Counted from the first letter of the stretch, positions 33,369-40,830 are shown. The stretch: DNA of 40,830 nucleotides from JAJDAN01 sp046583095 (GCA_046583095.1 JAYGDB010000015.1:1-40830), one strand, 5' to 3'. Numbers and translations are program-made. Notes: generated from the letters alone by a model not told the origin.

Positions 33369-34577
33369 ATGAAGGATTGGCTGCGCGATATATTCCAGGG
33401 CCGGCCGTGGTGGATGAACGCCCTCCTCGTGTTCAGCGGCTACATGGCGTTCGTCTATCTGCCGTGGGACATCTTCATCAAGCCTGTCGCGTCGGACGCG
33501 GAAGTCTGGTTCGGAATCCTGTTCACCGGCTGGGCCGCGAAGGTGATGGCCGTGCCCCACTGGTTCGTCTACGGGGCGGCCGTCTACGGGTTTCGGCGGC
33601 GACGTCCGTGGATGCGCACCTGGGGAGCGGCCTACTCGGCCCAGGTTGCGTTCGGGATGTTCGTCTGGAGCGTGGTGGCGATCGGTGGCTTCCTGGGGTT
33701 CGTCGCCGGTCTGATCTCGGCGATTCCGTTTGTGCTGTTGACTTGGGGGTTCTGGAACGCCCGCAGTCACTTCGAGTCTCCCGCCACGTCCCTGCGCGAC
33801 CGTTATGGCGATTGGGCACTCGTGACGGGTGCTTCGGCGGGGATCGGTGCCGAGTTCGCGCGTGCCCTGGCCGCGGAGGGCCTCTCGCTCGTGTTGACGG
33901 CGCGTCGCGAGGAGCGGCTGCGCGACCTCGCCGACGAGCTCGAGAAGAATTTCGGTGTCTCGACCCGCACGATCGTCGCGGATCTCGCCGACGCCCGAGG
34001 GCCGGATCAGCTCCTGGACGCGGTCGGTGACCTCGAAATCGGCGTCCTCGTCGCAAATGCCGGTGTTGGCTATGCGGGCCGCGTCGACAAGCAGGAGATC
34101 GAGCGGCTCCAGCAACTGGTGGCCTTGAACTGCCTGGCGCCGATGGTGTTGGTCAATCGGCTCACGCCGGCGATGGTCGAGCGAGGACGCGGCGCGGTGA
34201 TCGTCACGGGCTCCGCAGCAGGCCACCAGCCGATCCCCTACCACGCCGCCTACTCGGCTTCGAAGGCCTTCACGCTGTTTTTCGGGGAGGCGCTCTACGT
34301 CGAACTCCGAAGCCAGGGAGTGGACGTGTTGGTGCTCGAGCCCGGAAGCGTCGCGGGCGAGTTCCAGGCGGCTGCGAGCGAGATCGACCATGGGGGCGAG
34401 CCGCCGGCTGTCCAGGTCGAGGGCGCTCTTGCGAGTCTCGGGGTTGCGCCTTCGGTGATCCCGGGTTGGTGGGTGTGGCTGCGGGCGAACTTGGCCCAAC
34501 GGCTGGGGCCGCGTCGCCTCACCGCGTACCTCGCGCGCGACTTCATGGAGCCGCGAACACCGCCGGAAATGCGCTAG
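33369..34577 (+). CDS. Short-chain dehydrogenase with an N-terminal membrane domain
   Basis: 402 aa. Residues 1 to about 130 hold four hydrophobic segments (about 15-38, 46-74, 88-106, 109-128). From about 145 a classical SDR follows: TGASAGIG (153-160), VANAG (228-232), catalytic S282 (VTGSAAG) and Y295/K299 (YSASK). The SDR part resembles DltE/YdfG-like reductases that use NADP(H). The membrane part is not familiar to me; the fusion would place the reductase at the inner membrane, perhaps on a lipid substrate. AGGAG lies 7 nt before ATG 33369. It converges on the MBL gene with 3 nt between stops. Confidence 0.85.
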   Translation: MKDWLRDIFQGRPWWMNALLVFSGYMAFVYLPWDIFIKPVASDAEVWFGILFTGWAAKVMAVPHWFVYGAAVYGFRRRRPWMRTWGAAYSAQVAFGMFVWSVVAIGGFLGFVAGLISAIPFVLLTWGFWNARSHFESPATSLRDRYGDWALVTGASAGIGAEFARALAAEGLSLVLTARREERLRDLADELEKNFGVSTRTIVADLADARGPDQLLDAVGDLEIGVLVANAGVGYAGRVDKQEIERLQQLVALNCLAPMVLVNRLTPAMVERGRGAVIVTGSAAGHQPIPYHAAYSASKAFTLFFGEALYVELRSQGVDVLVLEPGSVAGEFQAAASEIDHGGEPPAVQVEGALASLGVAPSVIPGWWVWLRANLAQRLGPRRLTAYLARDFMEPRTPPEMR

Positions 34578-34580
34578 CGC

Positions 34581-35507
34581 TCAGTCCGCCACGCTGACGT
34601 AGCGCCCCGGCTCCACCTCTTCGACCTGCTCGCGGGTCAGCAAGCGCTCGATGTGCATGCCCATCGAGCGGCGCTCCACGGAGTCGACGAATTCGGCGGC
34701 CGGACCGGGCCGGTAGACGAAGCGGTGCGCGACGATCTCATCCATGCTTCGAGGCGCTTCGAGGTACTCGAGGAGTGCCGTCTCGCGCTCGACGATGCGG
34801 TTCGCGAAGCGTTCGAGCCGCTCCTGGAAGGGTTCCGGATCGAGCACGCCGATGTGGTGGAAGGTGGCGTACCACGACGCCTCGATGCTGCGAACCGTGA
34901 CGAGGCTTCGCTCGAAGTCCTCGAGGTTCGACCAGGCATCGCCGTAGTAGGGGCCAAAGCCGGTGAGCTCGATGTCGCCGAGGTAGACGAGCCGCTCATC
35001 GCTGCCGCGCTCGCCCCATTCGATGACGAGCAGTGAATGGCCGCGGGTGTGTCCCGGGGTATGGACGATGCGTATCGTGACACCTCCGAAGTCGAACAAG
35101 TCGTCATGCACGAACGGGGTGACGTCCGGGCGGGCCTTGTAGTGGAAGGTGTCGAGGCACTGTTGTCGCCAGCCCGAACGGATGGGCTCCGGGAAGCCGT
35201 AGATGCCCATGAAATCGTCGATGGATCGGAACCCCATCGCGTCCTGGGAATGCACGTGCCAGGGAACGTCCGGGAAGAGGTGATTGCCCGCGATGTGGTC
35301 TTCATGGCAATGGCTGTTGAAAACCCGGTGAATATCCGGCAGGCGTCCCTCGCGGTGGCGCGCGACGACGCCGAGGGAGGGATCGATGATGATGGTCTCG
35401 TCGTCGCCGCGGACCAGCAGGGAATTTCCGTCCGGATACTTGCCCCCGCCCGCCCCGAAAAGGACCGTGACCGGTCCGATCTCGCGATCTTCGAGCTGTT
35501 CGGTCAT
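34581..35507 (-). CDS. MBL-fold metallo-hydrolase
   Basis: 308 aa beta-lactamase fold. The metal motif is NSHCHEDHIAG (H66, H68, D70, H71), with VHTPGHTRGHS as the third histidine and YLGDIELTG as the bridging aspartate. The C-terminal 80 residues are helical, as in MBL proteins that act on small thioester or acid substrates. No named function. The start at 35507 lies 7 nt after TAACCT with no SD. It diverges from the EVE gene. Confidence 0.88.
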   Translation of the reverse strand: MTEQLEDREIGPVTVLFGAGGGKYPDGNSLLVRGDDETIIIDPSLGVVARHREGRLPDIHRVFNSHCHEDHIAGNHLFPDVPWHVHSQDAMGFRSIDDFMGIYGFPEPIRSGWRQQCLDTFHYKARPDVTPFVHDDLFDFGGVTIRIVHTPGHTRGHSLLVIEWGERGSDERLVYLGDIELTGFGPYYGDAWSNLEDFERSLVTVRSIEASWYATFHHIGVLDPEPFQERLERFANRIVERETALLEYLEAPRSMDEIVAHRFVYRPGPAAEFVDSVERRSMGMHIERLLTREQVEEVEPGRYVSVAD

Positions 35508-35514
35508 GGCTGGG

Positions 35515-35524
35515 AGGTTAACCT
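35515..35524. promoter_or_regulatory. Palindromic AGGTTAACCT: shared -10 for divergent MBL and EVE genes
   Basis: A perfect 10-bp palindrome that places TAACCT on both strands. On the - strand it ends 7 nt before the MBL ATG (leaderless). On the + strand it would start an mRNA near 35531, giving the EVE gene a leader of about 33 nt with GGGAG. A regulator operator at the same site is also possible. Confidence 0.45.
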
Positions 35525-35563
35525 ACACGCCCCTGCTTCTTCGCTCGATTTCCGGGAGATGAG

Positions 35564-35995
35564 ATGGCGCGTGGTTACTGGCTGATGAAGTCCGAGCCCT
35601 TCAAGTACTCGTGGGACCACCTCGTGAAGGACGGCTCCACCTACTGGGATGGCGTCCGCAACTACGAGGCGCGCAACAACCTCGCTGCGATGAAGAAGGG
35701 TGATCTCGCCCTCTACTACCACTCGAACGAAGGCAAGCAGGTGGTGGGCGTGGTGCGCGTCACCGGCGAGGCGTACCCCGATCCCACCACGAAGGACGAC
35801 CGCTGGGTGGTGGTCGATGTCGAGCCGGTGGTTCCGTTCAAGCGCCCGGTCTCGCTTGCGGAAATCAAGGCCGACTCCGGGCTCGCGGAGATCGCGCTCG
35901 TCCGGCGCGGCCGCCTTTCTGTCGTCCCGCTCACGTCCGCCGAGTTCCGCCACGTGATGAAGCTCGGCAAGACGACGATTCCGCGTAGGAGGTAG
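35564..35995 (+). CDS. EVE-domain protein
   Basis: 143 aa single-domain protein: ARGYWLMKSEPFKYSWDHL at the start, GVRNYEARNNLAAMKKGDLALYYHS, then VVGVVRVTGEAYPDP. This is the EVE fold (PUA-like, THYN1 group), thought to bind modified bases in DNA or RNA. Full length. The nitroreductase starts 5 nt after its stop with AGGAGG before its ATG, so the two are probably co-transcribed. Confidence 0.93.
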   Translation: MARGYWLMKSEPFKYSWDHLVKDGSTYWDGVRNYEARNNLAAMKKGDLALYYHSNEGKQVVGVVRVTGEAYPDPTTKDDRWVVVDVEPVVPFKRPVSLAEIKADSGLAEIALVRRGRLSVVPLTSAEFRHVMKLGKTTIPRRR

Positions 35996-36000
35996 CCGCC

Positions 36001-36642
36001 ATGGAAGTCGACATCGCGACCCTCGGCGAGGACCAGAAGCTGCTGGAAGGCATCCGCACCACGCGCGCGATCCGGCGGCTGCTGCCGGATCCGGTCCCCA
36101 ACGAGCTGATCCGAAAGGTCTGCGAGGCCGGTACCTACGCGCCCAGCGGGGGCAACCGCCAGCCCTGGTACTTCATCGCCGTCACCGAGCCCGCGCGGCG
36201 GGCCTGGGTGGCAGAGCGGTACCGGAAGGTCTTTCGTGACTACATCGTGCCGGTCCTCGAGACGCCGAAATTTCCCGAAGCGCGACGGCGCAACGCCCTG
36301 GCGGCGTTGTACTTGGCCGACCACCTTCACGAAGTGCCCGTGCACCTCTTCGTGGCTGGCTGGAAGCGTCGCGGCAGCGAGCAGAGCCAGGCGCTGTTTC
36401 CCGCGGTCCAGAACATCCTGCTCGCGTGCCGGGCCGTGGGGCTGGGCGCCTCGCTCACGACCATGCACACGTCTTTTCGGGCCGAGCTGGACGAGTGGCT
36501 GGGGCTCCCGCCCGAGATCCCGAGCTGCGCGTTGCTCCCGATCGGGTGGCCGAAGGGCAAGTACGGGAAGCCACCCCGGGATTCGGTGGACGAGAAGCTC
36601 TTCTACGAGCGCTTCCCTAGCGACGTTCCCTTAGATAGGTAG
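36001..36642 (+). CDS. Nitroreductase-family flavoprotein
   Basis: 213 aa. The FMN-binding N-terminus is GIRTTRAIRRLLPDPVP and the TYAPSGGNRQPWYFIAV segment is typical; FPAVQNILLACRAVGLGASLT is the usual C-terminal core helix. Substrate unknown. AGGAGG 8 nt before the ATG. The last 26 nt overlap the rnhA 3' end on the opposite strand. Confidence 0.92.
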   Translation: MEVDIATLGEDQKLLEGIRTTRAIRRLLPDPVPNELIRKVCEAGTYAPSGGNRQPWYFIAVTEPARRAWVAERYRKVFRDYIVPVLETPKFPEARRRNALAALYLADHLHEVPVHLFVAGWKRRGSEQSQALFPAVQNILLACRAVGLGASLTTMHTSFRAELDEWLGLPPEIPSCALLPIGWPKGKYGKPPRDSVDEKLFYERFPSDVPLDR

Positions 36643-37111
36643 TTGCCAGCGCGTCCGCGTACTCGTTCCATTTGGAGCCGTCGTGGGCGCGGATCCACTC
36701 GAGCTTCACGTTCGGATGGTCGCCGGCGAGGGCGTAGACTTCCTGTACGAGGTCGAGGTTCTTGATCGGGCCGGTCTTGCGCTTCCAGCCGCGCTTCTCC
36801 CAGGTGGCCGCCCACTCGTTGATCGTGCGGACGCACAGCTGACTGTCCGAGTAGATGCTGACCTTCGCGTCGTTGCGAAGGAGCTTGTAGGCCTCGATCA
36901 GCGCCTGCAGCTCCATGCGGTTGTTGGTGGTATCGGGCACGTCTCCGAAGCGCTGCTCGAGGATCTCGCCGTCCGCGACCCAGACGAAGCCCCAGCCGCC
37001 CGGGCCGGGGTTGTTGTCGCAGGATCCGTCCGTGAACACGCCGGACGTCGGTCCTCTCGTGTGTTTCTCGAGCACTTCTTCAGGCGTCAGGAAGCCTTCA
37101 TTTCGCGACAT
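36617..37111 (-). CDS. rnhA: Ribonuclease HI
   Basis: Cleaves RNA in RNA-DNA hybrids. From ATG 37111 it has 164 aa with all catalytic acids: D28 (FTDGSCDNNPGPGG), E67 (NNRMELQAL), D89 (YSDSQ) and D153 (NEYADAL), plus H143 (RAHDGSKWN). Longer upstream in-frame codons overlap tgt and were not used. It lies 7 nt after tgt, in the same direction, and its 3' end overlaps the nitroreductase gene. Confidence 0.95.
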   Translation of the reverse strand: MSRNEGFLTPEEVLEKHTRGPTSGVFTDGSCDNNPGPGGWGFVWVADGEILEQRFGDVPDTTNNRMELQALIEAYKLLRNDAKVSIYSDSQLCVRTINEWAATWEKRGWKRKTGPIKNLDLVQEVYALAGDHPNVKLEWIRAHDGSKWNEYADALATTYLRERR

Positions 37112-37118
37112 CGGGCGC

Positions 37119-38267
37119 CTAGTCTTTCGGTTTCTTGGCTCGTTCGCCAGTCGAATTCTTGCCGTAGTCAGCCAGAAAGCCCGATTGGAACTCCTCGTAC
37201 TGCCCCCGGGTGATCGCCTCCCGCGCACTGCGGACCAGAGACTGGTAGAAGTGGACGTTGTGGATCGAGCACAGGATCGCGGAGAGGACCTCGTTCGCGG
37301 CGAACAGGTGGTGGAGATACGCGCGCGAAAACCCGCCCTGGCAGGCGGCGCAAGAGCAGGAGAGATCGATCGGGTAGCTGTCCCGCCGGTAGCGCCGGTT
37401 CGTGAGCCGGAGCCTCCCGCGAGACGTGAAGACCGTGGCGGATCGCGCGTAGCGGGTGGGGATCACACAGTCGAAGATGTCGATTCCGAACCCGATGGCG
37501 GCAAGGATGTCCTCCGGGGTACCCACACCCATCAGGTAGCGGGGTTTCGCTTCGGGCAGCAGTGGAGCCGTGTGCTCGGTGACGCGGCACATCAGTTCGT
37601 GCCCCTCGCCGACCGATACACCGCCGATCGCGTAGCCGGGTGCGTCGACCTGTACGAGTGCCTGCGCGCAGGCCGTCCGGAGATCCAGGTGGACACCCCC
37701 CTGCACGATCGGAAACAGGGCCTGGTCGGCCGGCCGGGCGTGAGCCTTCAGACAGCGATCGATCCAGAGAAGCGTGCGCCGAACGCCTGCGCCCGCCTGC
37801 TCCCGCGTCGCTGGGAAGGGCGTGCACTCGTCGAACGCCATGATGATGTCGGCGCCCAGCGCGTTCTGGATCTCGATCGAACGCTCCGGGGTGAGGTCGA
37901 TGGATTCGCCCGTCACCTCGTTGGCGAAGCGCGCACCGCGGTCCGTGATCTCGACCTTCGGGAGCGAGAACACCTGGAAGCCGCCGCTGTCCGTCAGGAT
38001 CGGGCCGTCCCACTGCATGAACGCGTGCAGCCCACCCATCTTTTCCACCAACGCCTCGCCCGGACGCAGGGCCAGGTGATAGGTGTTCGAGAGGACGATC
38101 TGGGCGCCGGTCGCGCGGACCTGGTCGGGCGTCAGTGCCTTCACGGCGCCATGGGTGCCGACGGGCATAAAGGCGGGGGTATCGAATGCGCCGTGAGGAG
38201 TGGTGAAGCGCCCGGCCCGTGCTGCGCCGGACGTCGACCCCAGGCTGAACTGAAACGTCTCCGTCAC
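37119..38267 (-). CDS. tgt: Queuine tRNA-ribosyltransferase
   Basis: Exchanges guanine 34 for preQ1 in GUN-anticodon tRNAs. The 382 aa include the catalytic D93 (LTDSGGFQVFSL), the nucleophile D266 (IFDCVIPTRYAR), and the zinc ligands C304, C306, C309 and H336 (CSCAAC..SIHN). The start is GTG at 38267, 7 nt after TAACCT. Followed by rnhA. No queA or tgt partner gene is visible here. Confidence 0.96.
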   Translation of the reverse strand: MTETFQFSLGSTSGAARAGRFTTPHGAFDTPAFMPVGTHGAVKALTPDQVRATGAQIVLSNTYHLALRPGEALVEKMGGLHAFMQWDGPILTDSGGFQVFSLPKVEITDRGARFANEVTGESIDLTPERSIEIQNALGADIIMAFDECTPFPATREQAGAGVRRTLLWIDRCLKAHARPADQALFPIVQGGVHLDLRTACAQALVQVDAPGYAIGGVSVGEGHELMCRVTEHTAPLLPEAKPRYLMGVGTPEDILAAIGFGIDIFDCVIPTRYARSATVFTSRGRLRLTNRRYRRDSYPIDLSCSCAACQGGFSRAYLHHLFAANEVLSAILCSIHNVHFYQSLVRSAREAITRGQYEEFQSGFLADYGKNSTGERAKKPKD

Positions 38268-38274
38268 GCCGTCG

Positions 38275-38280
38275 AGGTTA
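38275..38280 (-). promoter_or_regulatory. Candidate -10 box of tgt (leaderless)
   Basis: TAACCT on the - strand, 7 nt before the GTG start; same hexamer as at the MBL gene. No clear -35 and no SD. Confidence 0.4.
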
Positions 38281-38294
38281 GCGGGTTGCTCTGC

Positions 38295-38300
38295 TATCTT
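38295..38300 (+). promoter_or_regulatory. Candidate -10 box of pyrF
   Basis: TATCTT, 23 nt before the TTG start, with GGGAG about 11 nt before it. This start is therefore leadered, unlike the divergent tgt. Confidence 0.4.
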
Positions 38301-38323
38301 GGGGCGTCGGGAGCGCCTCCACC

Positions 38324-39244
38324 TTGACTCAGCCTTTCCACTTTGCGGACGCCCTGATCGGCCGTGTCCGTGAGTTGGGTCATCCGCTGTGTGTCGGGCT
38401 CGATCCGCACCTCGACCGGATTCCGCCGCTCTTCCGCGAGGGCGGTATGAAGCCCGGCGACCCGCGCAGCCTCGAAGCCGTTCGCGAGTTCGTCTTCGCG
38501 TTCGTCGATCGGATCGAAGGCCGCGCGGCCATCGTGAAGCCCCAGAGCGCCGTCTTCGAACAGCTGGGCCCCGCCGGCATCGCCCTCCTGGCGGAGGTGA
38601 TCGCGCGCGCCCGGGAGCGCGGCCTGTTGGTGCTGCTCGACGCCAAGCGCGGGGATATCGGGTCCAGCGCTGACGCCTACGCGCGCGCCTACCTCGAGCC
38701 CGACTCGCCGCTGGCCGTCGAGGCCCTCACCGTGAACCCCTATCTCGGACTCGACACCCTCGAGCCGTTCGTGCAGCGCTCGCGGGATCACGGTTGCGGT
38801 GTCTTCGTGCTGGTGCGGACCAGCAACGCCGGGGCCGGAGATCTACAGGATCTCGAGGTAAAGGGGGCACCACTCTTCCTGTCGCTGGCCCGGTTGCTGG
38901 CGTCGTTCGAAGACGAGCTCCGGGGGCCGGAGACGGGCTGGTCGTCGCTCGGGACCGTCGTCGGGGCGACCTGGCCCGAAGAACACCAGGCCGTCCGAGA
39001 CGCCCTGCCTCACTCGCTCTTCCTGGTTCCGGGCTACGGCGCCCAGGGGGCCACGGCCGCAGACGCGGTGCGGGGCTTCACCGAGGGTCCGAGTGGCGGA
39101 CGCGAAGGAGGTATCGTGAACTCCTCGCGCGGCGTGATGTTCCCGGAAGCCGGGGATACCGGGGATGTCTCGGTCTGGGAGCAGGCGATCGACGCAGCGC
39201 TCGATCAGGCGGCGTCCGAGCTGGGCGAGGCCGTCTCCCGCTGA
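38324..39244 (+). CDS. pyrF: Orotidine 5'-phosphate decarboxylase (type 2)
   Basis: Last step to UMP. At 306 aa it is the longer type-2 form. The signature LLDAKRGDIGSSA holds the catalytic Asp/Lys/Asp set, and GLDPHLDRIP and the phosphate-binding VPGYGAQGATA are present. The start is TTG, supported by the family N-terminus (HPLCVGLDPH close to it). Divergent from tgt. pyrE follows two genes later, so pyrimidine genes are loosely clustered. Confidence 0.93.
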   Translation: MTQPFHFADALIGRVRELGHPLCVGLDPHLDRIPPLFREGGMKPGDPRSLEAVREFVFAFVDRIEGRAAIVKPQSAVFEQLGPAGIALLAEVIARARERGLLVLLDAKRGDIGSSADAYARAYLEPDSPLAVEALTVNPYLGLDTLEPFVQRSRDHGCGVFVLVRTSNAGAGDLQDLEVKGAPLFLSLARLLASFEDELRGPETGWSSLGTVVGATWPEEHQAVRDALPHSLFLVPGYGAQGATAADAVRGFTEGPSGGREGGIVNSSRGVMFPEAGDTGDVSVWEQAIDAALDQAASELGEAVSR

Positions 39245-39268
39245 CGGCTGCGGCAACTGATTCGCGAA

Positions 39269-39403
39269 CTAGCGGTAGGTCGAGCGCTCGCCCTTGCTGC
39301 TCCGCAGGCGCGCCCGCTTGTGCTTCGCCTTCTTCTTGGCGTGCAGCTTCGCGGTCTTGCGTCGATTCCGGTGACTCATGCTGTTCTTCTTGGTCGCGCT
39401 CAC
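39269..39403 (-). CDS. Tiny highly basic protein
   Basis: 44 aa from GTG 39403 (GAGG about 8 nt upstream) or 36 aa from ATG 39379. More than half of the residues in the C-terminal 36 are Lys, Arg or His (HRNRRKTAKLHAKKKAKHKR). The composition suggests a ribosome-associated or nucleic-acid-binding protein, as in bTHX or AURKAIP1-type mini-proteins, but I do not recognise the family. It lies alone between pyrF and the acyl-CoA dehydrogenase, on the opposite strand. Confidence 0.55.
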   Translation of the reverse strand: MSATKKNSMSHRNRRKTAKLHAKKKAKHKRARLRSSKGERSTYR

Positions 39404-39471
39404 GCCGGTCGCCTCGCTGGTAGCCGCTGGCCCTGGGGGTCGCGACCTTAGCCCGGGCGGGTGCAAAGTTC

Positions 39472-39477
39472 TACTCT
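39472..39477 (+). promoter_or_regulatory. Candidate -10 box of the acyl-CoA dehydrogenase gene (leaderless)
   Basis: TACTCT, then exactly 6 nt and ATG 39484. A weak TTAGCC at 39448-39453 is 18 nt upstream. No SD. Confidence 0.45.
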
Positions 39478-39483
39478 AGCCGT

Positions 39484-40662
39484 ATGACGACCCCCCTCGA
39501 TCGTAGCGCCGACTTCGATCTGACCGACGAGCAGCGGCAGGTTCGAGCCACCGTCCGCGCGTTCGCCGAGGAGGAGATCCTCCCCTACGTCGAGGAGTAC
39601 GAGCGGGAGGAGAAGTACCCCCTCGAGCTGATCGCCAAGCTGCCGCCCCTGGGTCTGATGGGTCCGATGATCCCCGAAGAGTACGGCGGCTCGTTCCTGG
39701 ACGTGGTGAGCTACGGGATCATCTGCGAAGAGCTGGCGCGGGTGGACTGGGTGACTGCCTCGGTGGTGTCCGTGAGCAACTCGCTCGTCGCGGGCTCGAT
39801 CCTCAAGTTCGGCCGGGAGGATCAGAAGCAGCGCTGGCTCCCCGGAATGGCCCGTGGCGACATCCTCTGCTCCGCGTGTCTCACCGAGCCCGGCGGCGGC
39901 ACGGATCTGGGAAACATGAAAACCACCGCCAAGCGGGTCGATGGCGGTTACCTGCTGAACGGGACCAAGGTTTTCATCTCTCACGCCGCCCACGCCGGGC
40001 TCTTCTTCGTGGTTGCGAGCGTCGATATCGAGAAGAAGCACAAGGGAGTGACGGCTTTCCTCATCGACCCGAGGGAAACGCAAGGACTCACCCTGGGCGA
40101 TTTCCCGATGCGCACTCTCAAGCGCGACAACCTCGCCGAGGTGAACTTCGTCGACGCCTTCGTGCCCGACGAAGCGCTGCTGGGCGAGGCGGGCAAGGGC
40201 TTCCCGGTGCTGGGCTCCGCGCTCGACATGGGGCGCTTCTCGGTTGCGGCCCGCTGCGTCGGCCAGTCCCAACGCTGCATCGATCTCGCGGTCCCCTACG
40301 CGCTCGACCGAAACGCATTCGGCAAACCGATCGGCGAGTTCCAGATGATCCAGCAGAAGATCAGCGAGATGGTGTGTCGTACCCAGCAGGCCCGCCTCGT
40401 CGTCTACCAACTCGGGCGAATGAAGGACGCTGGCGTCGAACGCTGCTCGATGGAGTCGTCGATGGCGAAGCTGCTCGCCAGCCAGGCCGCGGTCCAGAAC
40501 GCCCTCGACGGGATGCAGATCTTTGGCGGCTACTCGTGCACCGCCGAGTACGAGATCGGCCGCCTCCTGATGGAGGCCAAGAGCCTCGAATTCGGCGAAG
40601 GCACCAGCGAGCTGCACATGAAGATCATCGCCGAGACGATGCTCGGCATGAGGAAGAGCTGA
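39484..40662 (+). CDS. Acyl-CoA dehydrogenase
   Basis: FAD enzyme that forms trans-2-enoyl-CoA in beta-oxidation or related acyl breakdown. Full length, 392 aa: N-terminal helices, the middle strand domain (SACLTEPGGGTDLGNMKTTA, FISHAAHAG), and the C-terminal helix bundle with FGEGTSELHMK and catalytic E372. Substrate chain length cannot be read off. Its stop overlaps the pyrE ATG (TGATG). Confidence 0.94.
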   Translation: MTTPLDRSADFDLTDEQRQVRATVRAFAEEEILPYVEEYEREEKYPLELIAKLPPLGLMGPMIPEEYGGSFLDVVSYGIICEELARVDWVTASVVSVSNSLVAGSILKFGREDQKQRWLPGMARGDILCSACLTEPGGGTDLGNMKTTAKRVDGGYLLNGTKVFISHAAHAGLFFVVASVDIEKKHKGVTAFLIDPRETQGLTLGDFPMRTLKRDNLAEVNFVDAFVPDEALLGEAGKGFPVLGSALDMGRFSVAARCVGQSQRCIDLAVPYALDRNAFGKPIGEFQMIQQKISEMVCRTQQARLVVYQLGRMKDAGVERCSMESSMAKLLASQAAVQNALDGMQIFGGYSCTAEYEIGRLLMEAKSLEFGEGTSELHMKIIAETMLGMRKS

Positions 40663-40830
40663 TGGCTCCCGGCAACGAACGGATGGCTGCTCGCGAGGAG
40701 CTGTTGCAGCTGATCCTCGACGTCTCCTTCGAGCGCCGGAAGGTGACGCTCGCGAGCGGACGCGAGAGCGACTTCTATCTCGACCTGCGCCAGACCCTGA
40801 TGCGTCCCCGTGGCGTGGAACTCGCGGGTA
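40662..40830 (+). CDS. pyrE: Orotate phosphoribosyltransferase, 5' part
   Basis: Runs off the window; about 56 residues are visible. The N-terminal LLQLILDVSFERRKVTLASGRESDFYLDLRQ in pieces fits PyrE, including the SGRxSDFYxD stretch. Transfers phosphoribose from PRPP to orotate. ATG 40662 overlaps the preceding stop; ATG 40683 is an alternative. Two genes after pyrF. Confidence 0.85.
   Translation, partial: MAPGNERMAAREELLQLILDVSFERRKVTLASGRESDFYLDLRQTLMRPRGVELAG

Overview
The window is a high-GC (about two thirds by eye), gene-dense chromosomal segment of a Gram-negative bacterium. I see no phage, transposon, CRISPR array or defence island. Several features point to a deltaproteobacterial-type lineage (Myxococcota, Desulfobacterota or Binatota sensu lato): the order rho-prfA-prmC-his genes, the rpsU-dnaG-rpoD macromolecular-synthesis operon, a Leptospira-type citramalate synthase, lipoproteins, a PF13469-like sulfotransferase, an LLM flavoprotein and a Spinster-type MFS carrier. 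That placement is an inference from recalled gene neighbourhoods, not a database result.

Layout. 1-912: edge sequence and a rho gene lacking its N-terminal domain, with an abrupt codon-use change near 655-660. 937-7202: prfA, prmC, then hisD-like, hisB, hisH, hisA and hisF, tightly packed on the + strand; hisG, hisC, hisIE and murA are absent here. 7431-11314: rpsU, dnaG, rpoD. 11354-14050: an FAD/NAD(P) oxidoreductase (-), a CAT-anticodon tRNA (+), and a membrane TraB/TIKI-like protein (-) whose 3' end lies antisense in the tRNA. 14095-16272: sulfotransferase and LLM oxidoreductase. 16508-17797: MFS carrier (-). 17955-22886: TPR-zincin protein and the three-subunit glycolate oxidase glcDEF. 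22945-27852 (-): citramalate synthase followed by two uncharacterised lipoproteins. 28109-29544: RluA-type pseudouridine synthase and a flavodoxin-like protein. 29550-30526 (-): TPR protein and O-methyltransferase. 30550-34577: GNAT, membrane phosphoesterase, rhodanese, membrane-anchored SDR. 34581-38267: MBL hydrolase, EVE protein, nitroreductase, rnhA, tgt. 38324-40830: pyrF, a tiny basic protein, acyl-CoA dehydrogenase and the start of pyrE.

Four observations stand out. (1) The only HisD-like protein in the his cluster has lost two of the four zinc ligands known from E. coli HisD, plus a substrate-binding His and the PGG loop. (2) The citramalate synthase gene is preceded by a 22-codon leader peptide containing Ile-Ile-Gly-Ile-Thr and by mutually exclusive antiterminator and terminator helices, the layout of an isoleucine attenuator. 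(3) Many genes that head transcription units have a TANNNT hexamer 6-10 nt before the start codon and no Shine-Dalgarno sequence, which suggests widespread leaderless transcription; two divergent pairs share one palindromic -10. (4) The rho gene at the left edge looks like a mosaic, either a misassembly or a recombinant or truncated gene.

Functionally the window combines translation termination (prfA/prmC), histidine synthesis, replication and transcription initiation (dnaG, rpoD), glycolate oxidation, isoleucine precursor supply, pyrimidine synthesis (pyrF, pyrE) and tRNA/rRNA modification (tgt, rluA-like). Most of the remainder are single-gene redox or hydrolytic enzymes of unknown substrate.
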